Assembly: GCF_023856365.1 (NCBI RefSeq) | Contig: NC_064542.1 | Span: 13,864,863 to 13,928,862 of the forward strand | Direction of reading: 5' to 3' | Length of the DNA stretch: 64,000 nucleotides | Source: Brienomyrus brachyistius | Taxonomy: Eukaryota; Chordata; Actinopteri; Osteoglossiformes; Mormyridae | Shown here: positions 38,401 through 48,031 of the stretch, piece after piece | Position numbering within the stretch: position 1 is the stretch's first letter | Layout of the letters: every line of letters starts with the position of its first letter | Program-made: the position numbers and the translations under genes | The notes under the pieces: generated by a model | Seen by the model: the letters and a program-made list of their open reading frames with translations, nothing else | What the model was told of the DNA's origin: nothing | Databases searched by the model: none

Positions 38401-41400
38401 TAAAAATGTAAAAGGTTTAGTGGTGAAACACGCAAATGCAGGCGACAAAAATCGGGAAATACCACCGGTTTTCACTTTAGTTTCCAGACTCATGCCGCAG
38501 CTGTTTTATCAGAACGATCTAAAAATCCAGTAAGTTTTAACGAGGCAATGGAAAGTGAAGCGCAGACAGGGCTCACGAGAGCCCCCTAGCGGGCAATTCA
38601 GGAATCGCGTGACATCCTCTTGTGAAAAGGGCGTGAAAAGCGAACAAAGGCTCACATTTACGGGTTATAGCTGCCGGTGCAAACGACGACACAGACGTGA
38701 TGAGGAAACCGCGCTCTTCCAGACACGCCGCCCAGTTTTTTATATAGGCTTGCCCGGGAATATCATGGTGTGCGAGGATTTCCTTGTGTGTTTGTAGTTT
38801 TTTGCATCCAGTGTATATGAAAGCAAGCCCTTGACAGCAGCAGATATAGGGAAAAATCAGCCGAGCTTCATTTCATGCTACTGGTTTAATGTTTTAGAGT
38901 TTTAAGCACTGACTCTGGTGTGTGGGCACAATGGGAAAAAAAGAACTTTCTGTGCAATTTTCGGATAAAGAGGAGAGAATTAACTGATATGATAGATCAG
39001 TGTTTCCCAACCTGGTCCTCAGAGACCCCCAGGGTCCCCTTGGGCTGGGTTAGGAAACACTGTCTTAAATTACACCTCTACTTCTGTCGAATAAGTAGAG
39101 TTTCCAGTGACTGTGTAGCTCGCTTGGCTGGTGTTAGGTTTCAGGTTCTTATTTTAGCACAAACTTTTGCCTCCGACGCTCCCCTGACACCTGACATACC
39201 TCCTGTATAGTGTCTCTATAACAAACGCTGATTCACCCGATGATTTTGTCAGACTTATAAGCAGCTGGACAATAGGCCACGTCTTGCGTGCATTTACTTA
39301 GCAGACGGCTTCATCCAGAGTGACACGAATGAGGATCGGAGACCCGGGCTGGCCAGGGTCCCTGTAGCAATGGGGATGAAAGGCCTTGCTGAAGAGCCCA
39401 ACAGTGGTATCTTTGGTAGCAATGGGACTTGAGCCCATAACCTTATGGAGATGGGCGTGGAGCGTGGAACCTGGTGTGCGATTTGTGATATCTGAAAGGT
39501 CAGGAAAGAGAGTAGATACATGAACAGTCTGCCACTCTTACACCTGGCAGTACCATCTGCTGATCGGTGTGTTTGGAATCACTAGCTGAGGATTCTATTT
39601 TAAGGGAAATTGAACCATAATATAGAACAGAGCTAACTAACTGAATTACACCCAAACAATATGACTTTGGGCAGCAGTTTGCTTGGTGGCCAACATGTAC
39701 CCTGAAGATGACTAGGAGTAGCAGGAGTGGTGTATGTTTCTGTACTAAATTAAAACCTGAATTTCTCATATTTTAAATAAAAATACATGAGGCTTGATAT
39801 TGCGACACTGAAATCATTTTTATATGTAAACCAGGAATCCTGGAGCGATAAGCACAGAGGGATACTGGGCCATAATGCGGAGGGAGGATGTTCTGCTTCA
39901 GGGCTCCTATTTGAGGGGCCTCTTCTGGGTCTTTGTGCTGACAGTTTGCAGGATGTGTTTTTCATTACTTATCTGGCATCTTGCTCTCATATAATCTTTT
40001 AACCTCTTCTGTTTTTCTTTTGCTTTCAACGCGTCAACCATTTTTTTCCTGATGACTTTTTCACATAGACCATTGTTTCCACCATAGTGATTGATGATAT
40101 GCTTTATTCTTAACATACCTCACCTTTTCATTTTGTCACAGGACCAGAGTACTGGGGGAGGAGCCAGATTCCAAGACCCCACCTCGCTAAGACGACCCAT
40201 GCATGGAGATGGGTACAGTCTTCTAAAAAGCCAACTGAGGAAGCAGCTCATGCAACAGGTCTGTCTCTCTGTCACACCCCCACCCCGTCTAGCTAAAGAC
40301 GTTAGATATACTTTGTCCCCTTGTAAATCTCTGCCGGCAGATCTGTAGTAGTGAGTCAGGGTTTGTGATGTGCGGTATCGTGCAACGTGCGTTTTATTGA
40401 CTTGCAGGAGAAGCAGAGGCACCCTGAGCAGATGAGCGCTGGCCATTTGTCGGACTGCCAACAAGTCGCACCATTTCAAGGTGAGCTCTGCTTGCCAGAC
40501 AAGGAATGCTTGTAAGGGGACATTTAGACGTTTTTTTATCCACTTTATATCTGTATGCCTGCTACTGGACTTAACGAACAAAAAAAAGTCTAAATCTAAA
40601 GCCTGAATTATGCTGCTGCGTTAAGCCTCCACCATGAACAACGCAAGTGACCTACGCCGTCATGAGCATTTGTACTCGGTGCGTTTGTGTCACTCTCCAA
40701 TTACACCATCAAAACGCAAGGCGATACATGGTTTCGGATGTTGCATTTATTGTCTTCCCACCCTGGGACATACTCAAATGTTGAATCACTCAATTGAAAC
40801 ATAAATAACAAACATATAACAAAGTATCCATTTTTCAAGTCCTGGTTACATTTGCGCTGTTCCAAAATTTCCTGTAGACAAATTCGGAAAAATGTCAAGC
40901 CGCTACAAAGTCAATATTAATGCATCTTCTAAAGTTAGCATATAGCTAATCTCTATTAGCATATATACCACTTTTTACTCTTTTTATTCTTTTAAAGCAT
41001 GAATAATCTAAATGGAGGTAAGGTGAAATCTGTGATGTCATCCTTAGTGTTTTCTAGACCTGTTGCTATGTTGCCTAGGGTGGGTTATTTAATGCTGGAT
41101 ATAAATAGCACTTCAGTTTCCGTCAGAGATATAAGTACACCTGGGACTTTCTTTGCTCCCATAAAAAGATAAAAAACGAATGCTACCAAGCGGACCAGTC
41201 ACTGTTGTTGTGGGAAGGTGCACATCAAAGTAAACTTTGTCATCTCAGCTAAATACAAGCATACAGAGACGAAATTGCGGAGTTCGGGGTCCACAGTGTA
41301 ACAAAATATTATGTGTGCAAAAATGAGAGTAAAAATTAAATAGAAAAAAATTTCATTAATTTTTTTTTTTTTTTACATCAGGCTATGGCGTAACGTCCAA

Positions 41401-42578
41401 GGCTACACAATACTTATGGTGTCGGTTCAATGCAGAAGTATAAATTAGCCTTAAGTGTTAATTAAAGAGAGTTGGGTTAGTATCCTCTGAGTGGGGGAAC
41501 CTGAGGATCAGAAGCATTAACAAAGAAATGGCGGCATGCACCAGGGGGTGCCTGAATACCATTTTACCCTCCTTTCTTGGGGAAGGAGAAGTTGATACCG
41601 TGTCTGCTTCCTCTTCTAGGTGTGAGCCGATCACGAGCTCCGGGCCTTGGCTACCCCATGGAGCCATCTGATCCTCCCGTTGTCTCCCACAATGCAATTC
41701 TGCCTGGCCGGATGCTACCCGAGGGTTCTCATGCCCAAACCAATCATTCCATGGCGACCTTTGTTGCTAGCATGGGCACTAAGCAAGCCGCCGGTCACCC
41801 CCCCAGAGAATTTGTGACGCCCGTACGACTGGGCCAGGCCGTGATGGGATTGAACACACCACCTCAACAGATCGCCCCGCATTGTCAGACCTCTGGTCGA
41901 GCTCAGATCCTGGGGCCCTCCTTCAACGGCAGATCCATGCAGCCCCCCATGCCACAGCAGCAGCTCCCCAGAGCTCCCACGCTCCAGGGAGGCTCTGCCC
42001 CCTGCGGAGTGTTAAGCCCACAGCAGCAGCCATGCGTTCGGCCCCTATGGCAGCAACAGGGATGCCCACGCACTGTCTGCAGCAGCCACGTGGATCCTGG
42101 GTCACACCAACACTTATACTCAGCAGGAGGCGCTGCTGTGAGCGGGACTCCATTCTCACCGCAATCCCTGCGTCCTGGCATGCCCTCCATCCCACACCAA
42201 AATGGGCCCTTTAGCCTCTCCCAGGTGCCCAATAGGCAGGCCAGACACCCTTCCTCTAGTGACCAACATGGCTCGGGGCCGCGGGGCCTTATGTCCCCCA
42301 TGGGTGCGATGAAGCCATGTCCCTCTCTTGCTTTGGCTCCCATAGGTTGCCCCTCTACCCCTAGCTTGGGCTACAGCAGTGGTAGTTCAGGATGCAAACT
42401 TCGTCCTTATGAATTCCCCCATCCCGCAGGGACCTTAGCACAGGGGTCGAATGGCAGATATGGGATGCACAGGGATGAAGCCAACAAAGTGGACTTTATA
42501 GATATGCTTGTGGGCTCCAGTGACAACTGGCTGAACAATTTCAACATGATTGACAAATACCTGGAGCAAAATACCTAA
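32223..42578 (+). CDS. mamld1: Mastermind-like domain-containing protein 1 (Mamld1)
   Basis: Four coding exons: 32223-33353, 40142-40258, 40408-40480 and 41620-42578. They join in phases 0, 0 and 1. Translation from the first clear ATG (32253, MADGPCSPAA) gives 749 aa; the human protein is about 770. The first exon carries the family signature KRPCLQDVTLAMDP, then VEQELQDILEELTR and LPELDLEKILGSK, followed by Pro/Ser/Gln-rich sequence. The last exon is Gln/Pro-rich and ends DNWLNNFNMIDKYLEQNT. MAMLD1 is a nuclear co-activator related to Mastermind but without the Notch/CSL-binding basic domain. In human it is linked to hypospadias and testicular steroidogenesis. The ten codons before ATG 32253 are open (VPGSVKRTLD) and resemble the human segment, so an upstream coding exon probably exists but was not located with confidence. 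Synteny with mtm1 supports the call. Confidence 0.92.
34240..34410 (+). repeat. dispersed repeat family A, copy 2
   Basis: Aligned by eye with 4913-5070 through ACGCAGGGGTG, GGTCCCAGCTGAAAGCTGAT, CACTnnATTCA and TGAATTATGATCCCTC. It contains an extra TATACAGGGGCGGGGCC near its start. Confidence 0.6.
34930..35860. repeat. inverted pair of microsatellite-bearing repeats
   Basis: The left unit (about 34936-35150) runs (GT)n, TTGTGGGaACCAAATGTCCC, TTTCCCTATAGAAATGAATGG, AGAGTCCCC and another (GT)n. The right unit (about 35520-35860) is its reverse: GACTCTCCATTTATTTCTATGG, a TAACC-rich body, a (TTTA)n run, GGGGACATTTTT in complement and (CA)n. Between them lies a pure (CA)n tract at about 35391-35434. 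This is the common teleost 'gaccAGAAAAATGTCCCCACAAGG' repeat present in two opposed copies. Confidence 0.65.
36172..36853 (+). repeat. 31/32-bp minisatellite, about 22 units
   Basis: The unit starts GACTAATCCCTCATTGGCCA and ends CTCTTCTTTCC, with variants ATTCTT/ACTCTT, TCATTGG/TCACTGG and CC/CTC at the unit end. Twenty-two GGCC-centred units were counted. It lies wholly inside the mamld1 intron. Each unit contains TAATCC and most contain ATTGG, the complement of CCAAT. Confidence 0.95.
39285..39490 (-). repeat. tRNA-derived SINE, reverse orientation
   Basis: In reverse complement it has a B-box-like GGTTATGGGCTCAAGTCCCA and the AAGGCC(C)TT motif. It ends in the widespread teleost SINE tail, seen on the plus strand as CATTTACTTAGCAGACGGCTT. 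It lies in the mamld1 intron. Confidence 0.65.
40142..40258 (+). CDS. mamld1: mamld1 second coding exon found
   Basis: The acceptor is TTTTGTCACAG and the donor is CAACAG|GTCTGT. It has 39 codons in phase 0 (DQSTGGGARFQDPTSLRRPM, then HGDGYSLLKSQLRKQLMQQ). The LLKSQLRKQLMQQ helix-like stretch is typical of mastermind-like proteins. Confidence 0.85.
40408..40480 (+). CDS. mamld1: mamld1 small coding exon
   Basis: The acceptor is GACTTGCAG and the donor is TTCAAG|GTGAGC. It has 24 codons plus one base (EKQRHPEQMSAGHLSDCQQV, then APFQ). It leaves in phase 1, matching the acceptor at 41619. It is too short to appear as a stand-alone ORF. Confidence 0.82.
40600..41451. mobile_element. PIF/Harbinger-like non-autonomous transposon (852 bp)
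   Basis: The ends AGCCTGAATTATGCTGCTGC and, in complement, AGGCTAATTTATACTTCTGC form imperfect inverted repeats. Both sides are flanked by TAA (40597-40599 and 41452-41454), the 3-bp target duplication of PIF/Harbinger elements. The interior is AT-rich and codes for nothing. It fills most of the intron before the last mamld1 exon. Confidence 0.75.
41620..42578 (+). CDS. mamld1: mamld1 last coding exon
   Basis: The acceptor is CTCTTCTAG at 41619, entered in phase 1 (G|GT for Gly). It encodes 318 residues that are rich in Pro, Gln, Ser and Gly and end with the conserved-looking VDFIDMLVGSSDNWLNNFNM module. The stop is TAA at 42576-42578. Confidence 0.9.
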
Positions 42579-44046
42579 ATACATCTGATATGTACATTGA
42601 ATCACTCAATTGAAACTGTTTTTTTTTTTGGGGGGGGGGGGTGAGTTTTGCACCTGAATGAGATCAGAACATGGTGCTCCCACTGCTACATTCTAACTGG
42701 ACCTGATTGGGAATGGTGGTCACATAGTCCAGTAGCATATGTTCCACCACAGAAGAGTAAGTTATGATGTAACCTCCCAGCTTCTGTCTCGGTTGGTAAA
42801 ATACAAGCTTTACACAACGGTGTAGCACTGTAAAAAGGTTTTCTGTGTATTTGATGTTAAAGAGACTTCATTATATTACATATCATCCAAATGTATGTCG
42901 GGGGGGTTGGATGCCGGGGATGGTGTAACTGGGCTCAGATTGTAGGAGTGCTGTGTGTCCCTGCTTCTCCTTCTTTAAGTGTTCACAGAATTCACTTGGC
43001 TTGACTTGGTTTAAGGTTCCCATGATTTCCCCTCAGATACTGGCTGACGTACAGTGCAGGCATAGTTCTGTTAATATGGACGGTGGCTGTCCATCACTGC
43101 TGAACCCTTTGTTTTCTTTCCTTAAGAGTTGCACAAGAGGCTTGAACAAAGTACACTTCGTAAGCATTTTTCTAAGGTGTATTCAGATTGAGAGGCAAAC
43201 ATTTACACTTTTTCTCAGCACAGTTTTTGTATATAAAATTAAATAAATCATTGTCATAAACTGTTGAACTATAGCTGATGACGGTTTCTTTAACAGGTAG
43301 CGAATCTAATTTAATTTGTTAATATGCTGACAATTTTGTTGTCCAATAATACTGTGTATTAGAATATTTACTTATTTATGTGTTTTACATAATAGCTTCT
43401 GTGACTGGAGTCTTACATTTAAGACCCAGCAAAATTAGGGGAGGGGATTTTAATGATCACAATCTTCATGTGAAAATAGCATCATTTCTCTCACCTCATC
43501 TGGTCTAGACACAAGTCAAAGATCAAAGTCTTTTGAAAGAAAACAACTTCTGGTAGAGACGGTTCCATAATTCCCATGCTGGTGCCTGTGTCTGATTTGG
43601 TGCTTTATGCCAAATATTTCAGTATTTTTTTCTCACATATCTGAACTCAACAAAATCCATTAGCAGAAATGACTTCAAAAAAGATCAAATCGTGATCAGT
43701 CTAAATTTGCAAGAAGCAGTTCATCAAGATCAACAAACCATAGATACATAAAATTGAAAGCACCAGTGTTCTGTCAGTCAAAAAACGTTTGTTTTAAAAG
43801 GTAAAAACCGGAGCTGAGGGTTACATCCAGACCATCGTCACTGTAACCGTGGGCAGTAGTGCTGTTTTCCCCCAAGGACAACAGATCAGTTGCCTGCCGT
43901 GAGTAATGCTGTATCCATAGATGTCTACGCTATATTCACCTTGTTTTTAGCAGTTTAACTATCTCTGATACATAAAGTCAATGACATTTGTCAAATATTT
44001 GTAATGCATTTCATTAATCTTCACATTTTTAGATTTTACAAATAAA
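42579..44046 (+). other. mamld1: mamld1 3'UTR
   Basis: A non-coding tail with polyadenylation signals AATAAA at 43242-43247 and at 44041-44046. Either could be used. It includes a T10G10 homopolymer at about 42619-42641. No other gene was seen. Confidence 0.55.
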
Positions 44047-45880
44047 ACTGAATGAAAGAAGGGTTGTTTTCTTGAATATGCAGGTTTTTTGCAACCGTCT
44101 CAACATGTAACTTACATTCTTTGCTATTGTGTCGTACTTTACTGAATGATAGTGTTGTTGCCTATTGCTTCAATGGTAGGCCTTGGGTGACTTATCAATG
44201 TACCTGCAGCTAATAGCTTTGTTACACTGTACTTTGAAGGGTTAATTTCTGGGAGCTTCTACAAACATATTTATTTAATCTATGAACGACAAATGTAAAA
44301 GATAATTGTCATTCCAAAGATGTATTACAACCCATCTTGCAGGCCTCTCTTGGCTCACTGACCTTGGAAGGGAGTCTCATGTGCTGACTTCACCATCTGT
44401 TTCTCCTCAATTTGACGTCAAAGGCTGTGGACGCACAGATGCATGCAGGCGCACACACACGGCTTCTTGAGGAGGTGAAAGCGAGCAGTGAATGCTGCCA
44501 GGCTTGACAGAATGCTGACACTAAAGATGCAAAAATATGTTTGGCAAACAGTCAGGAGGGTGTTAATTTTATAAATCTTGTATGTATGCTTGTTGGTGAG
44601 CTTGCTTACCATGTAGCGCCTAGGCATGGCTGTTTAATTTACATTTTCTGCTTTGTGATCAAAGAGCGCAAGTCCGAGGATTCCAGACAGATCATATTTT
44701 ATGCCTCTGATGGCGTTACGCTGCCGTGGGATCGCCAGTCATCGCCAAGCACACTACACAATCCTAACAACCCTAAATAATAAAGACGTGCCAGTGATTA
44801 AATGTTAAACCATAAAATAAATACAAAGACTGAAATATGCATTGGCAAACTACAGCAATGACTGGTGAGAAGGGCTCTGGGAATAGCAGCAAAATAATTT
44901 TGCAAGACTGTGATGAATATAATTAGCTTGACTTTCAGTAGGAAACGTGATTGATGCTTCAGTGTAACGAAAATGGCACAGAAAGTGTTTCCGGGGTTCG
45001 GTCAATTAAAACACAACTGAAATGTCAAAGCAGCAACATCATCTGACTCTAACTATGTAGTGGTACAGTCGCTCCATACTTTGTTGAATAACAATCAAAA
45101 AAACGCGAGAAAAAAAAACAAGTCTCTTTAGGACAAATGATGTAATATCAGATTAGGAAATGCATGAAGAAACTGCGTGTCATTTATAAGTTAGACTGAA
45201 TTGTTTTTACAAGGCACCGCTTGCCTCTGTCATATTCAGCACTGCATTTCTTATTGGTGCCCAAGTTCAAGGGCCCAAAGGTGACGTGATTATTTGCCAG
45301 CAATGTGATTTGACCTACAACCTTCAGGACACAAGAGCAGATGATGAGCCCTGATGAGCCACACCACAAATATTTTGGGGGGAAAATGGGTATGCTGTGT
45401 TAGACAGATCGAATTGTTCCAGTGGACTAAGGATTCCCATTTGTGAAGCGCGTAGTTTCTGTGATAAGATCCAGACACCCTGGTTACCCTGCATAGGATT
45501 AGAAGGTACAGAAAATGCATGGTTGGAGGGATTTGTGTATTATGTACTAAAAACAAACATGTGAAGACAAAAAGCATAAAAATCCTGCGGAAAATCCTGG
45601 AGAAGCGAGGAGTCAAAATAAAACCAGTTTTGCTCTTTTCTAATGATTTTTATTACTAAAATATATATTTGATTTGTATAAACATGAAAAAATATGAATA
45701 AAACATACTTTATATTCTCGCAGTTGTTATATTCCTCACATTTTTATACAGTACAATTAACACAATTATACTTATACATGTAGGCCTAAAATATATTTAT
45801 AGTGAGCGGTTAGCAGGCGGATGGAAAGTACGGAAACAAAAAAAATACATATCCCAGAACACGCAAGCAATAAGCCAATC
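44047..45880. other. short intergenic region mamld1-mtm1
   Basis: AT-rich sequence separating the mamld1 polyadenylation signals from the mtm1 promoter. Frames such as 45290-45616 minus have no domain or splice support. I see no gene. Confidence 0.5.
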
Positions 45881-45889
45881 CGTGCGATC

Positions 45890-45982
45890 TAAAAAGTCAC
45901 ATGACTTCCACCGAGCTCTTCCATCGGCGGTGCAAAACATTGGAAGAAGATTAGGAACATCAGCGTATCATACGGTTTTGGG
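45890..45982 (+). promoter_or_regulatory. mtm1: mtm1 promoter and non-coding exon 1
   Basis: A CpG-containing block with an E-box palindrome GTCACATGAC (45896-45905), followed by GAGCTCTTCC and CGGCGGTGCAAAAC. It ends at an excellent donor, TTTTGGG|GTGAGT (donor at 45983). The next exon contains the mtm1 start codon, so a non-coding first exon here would give 15 exons in all, the number known for human MTM1. Confidence 0.55.
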
Positions 45983-47955
45983 GTGAGTATGAACGTTTGT
46001 AGACTAACTATATGAGGGAATAATTTTTGAAAATTATAGATGCAACTAGCAAAAACTTTATCGAGTTACAATGGGAAAGTGACTGCTGTCTACCATACCA
46101 CTGGGCCCGTGCTGTTTCCTCGTCCCATTCGATACTTTACAGAACGTGTACATCTAACTGTTGGGTTCTGAAACTTAACTCTGTAGTTCACAAGGTAATT
46201 TAATATTTTTCTTCATAAAAAACACAAGCTCCTTCTCGTTCAATAGCTGTAACAACGCGTTTCCAGTATGGTGTATTGCTTGCAAGTGCATCCGTCTTCC
46301 GTCACTTTCTTCTTAGTGACTTAAAATGGAATAAATCGAGCTGTAAATCTATGGTTTCATCGCTTGTAGGTCCTTGGAGCTTAGAAACTCGTTCGTTGTT
46401 TAAACTTCATTCTGTAATTTGTTTTGAACTGTGGTTTTTAGCATGCATTAACTTTAGCTGTCAGCTTCCTGTTGTACAATGATAATAATAGTAAGTTAAA
46501 GCCTGTGGGCTGTGTCGTATGTTTATTAATAAAATATTGTGAATGCAAAATTTGTGTACATTGCTTTTCCTGCTACCTTATCGATTATTATTAGTTCGTA
46601 TTTTCTTCGTTTTGCCTGTATTATTTTTGTCAACTGGCTTACAAGTAGTGTCGTGTGTTTAATGAATGCCACTATTGTTGTTATTAATAGTTACATTAGT
46701 CATTGTTAATTAAATAATACATAAATAATATTTAGTGCATCGTTCACAGATTCTTGGATAAGTTCGAGTAAGTTAAATGTATAAATTAGCAGCCATATAT
46801 AATGGGGAATAAATGAGCGGAATCTATAAAGTCTATTAAGGTCATTGGTTCAAAATCCCAGTCCGGCCAAAATTTAGAAGTAAATCGAACGAAAAGAAAT
46901 CAAGCCGTCAAAATTTGATATACCTGCCCCGTCAATATTACTGTAGTTTTTGCAGTTGGTGAGATCTTGTAATCAGTTTTATGATCCATTTATTACTTTA
47001 AGATTTTTGTTCCAAAGCTGGACGCTTCAATACATGTTCAGTTGATCTAAATCGTATCCAATCAGAACTTAATCGAATCTAATAAGCTAAGCCTGATTCG
47101 TTACATATCTAACTATGTTTTGTATTGCATCGGTAGATGCCTGTCGTATAACAGAGCGAGATACAAACCCATAAACTATAAGGAATTAAGTGTACGTTCC
47201 TATCTCGGCAATATGTTGGCGAAGATTCTTAGGCTGTTGAACTGAGTCGAATTAAAATAAGCATGATTGTAGCCTTTACTTAAAGCTTTACTAATCTAAA
47301 AGACCACAAGCCGAGTTATGCGTCTCAGCTGTAGCTCAAAGGATAAGCTTAGCATTGTCCCCGACGTGGACGCATGCGGAACCGCGGTTCTGGGCGAGTC
47401 TCCGTGGTATATATTTTTTGTCCAGTGCTCACCCAGGCGTTAAGTGCAAGATTTAGCAGCGCGGCACCAGTGCAAACAGCTGTTTCTGCGCGATCAAAAG
47501 CCAGGATCACTGACAAGATGGTGCGCGTTTATCTGCCCTCTGTGGTTTTGAGTGGTGGGCTGCAAAATGCATGCAAGCTCACAAGTTACCGATGTCGTAT
47601 TGTACCCACATCTTGCGTTAGCCTTCACTGACCAGTCAGGATCCTGTTTAGCTCAAACAGCTAAATACCGATTACTGATGATGGCATCTCTGCAAAGGTT
47701 GTAGGAGGAATAGTGCATAAGAGACTGGAATTGTTCACCAGAAGTTTCTGGTTTCAAATCCTAATCGTGAAACTGTTATTGTTCCTCTTCAAGCAACTTT
47801 TAATCCATAACTTTAACATAATCTGAGCAAATTAAATGGGTTTTAGCCTGGGGTGCTGCTGGTCGCTAATCAGGGTGACTGTCGTTTCCCCTGTTTTCCC
47901 TTATCGTTTGGTGCCCAGAGCTCTCATTGATTCCTCCTCTGGGCTGTGTTGCCAG
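45983..47955 (+). other. mtm1: mtm1 intron 1
   Basis: A 2-kb AT-rich intron. Fragments with tRNA B-box-like words (GGTTCAAAATCCC near 46850 and GGTTTCAAATCC near 47750) point to decayed tRNA SINEs. No coding exon was seen. Confidence 0.5.
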
Positions 47956-47980
47956 TGCCCCTGGAAGTGCGCCCTGATCC

Positions 47981-48031
47981 ATGGCTTCTAGATCAGTGTC
48001 CAGCTCTGGACTGGAGGTCAACCCCAGCAGT
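47981..48031 (+). CDS. mtm1: mtm1 first coding exon
   Basis: The ATG at 47981 (context TCCATGG) opens 17 codons, [17 protein letters not shown], before the donor AGCAGT|GTGAGT. A plausible upstream acceptor is TGTGTTGCCAG at 47955. The segment is below ORF length and was recognised by the MAS- start and phase-0 exit. Confidence 0.8.

Larger units (their letters stand above)
33354..40141 (+). other. mamld1: mamld1 intron with repeat clusters
   Basis: A 6.8-kb intron. It contains dispersed family A copy 2 (34240-34410), an inverted repeat pair around CA tracts (34930-35860), a 31-bp minisatellite (36172-36853) and a SINE (39285-39490). No exon of another gene was recognised. Confidence 0.7.

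Noticed and set aside
41903..42343. Cysteine/glycine-rich minus-strand ORF
   Set aside because: Antisense shadow of Gln/Pro-rich mamld1 codons.
45290..45616. 108-aa minus-strand ORF
   Set aside because: No domain, no splice sites, AT-rich composition; not supportable.
47300..47770. Possible tRNA genes
   Set aside because: B-box-like words occur, but no complete cloverleaf with acceptor pairing could be found; better explained as decayed tRNA-derived SINEs.
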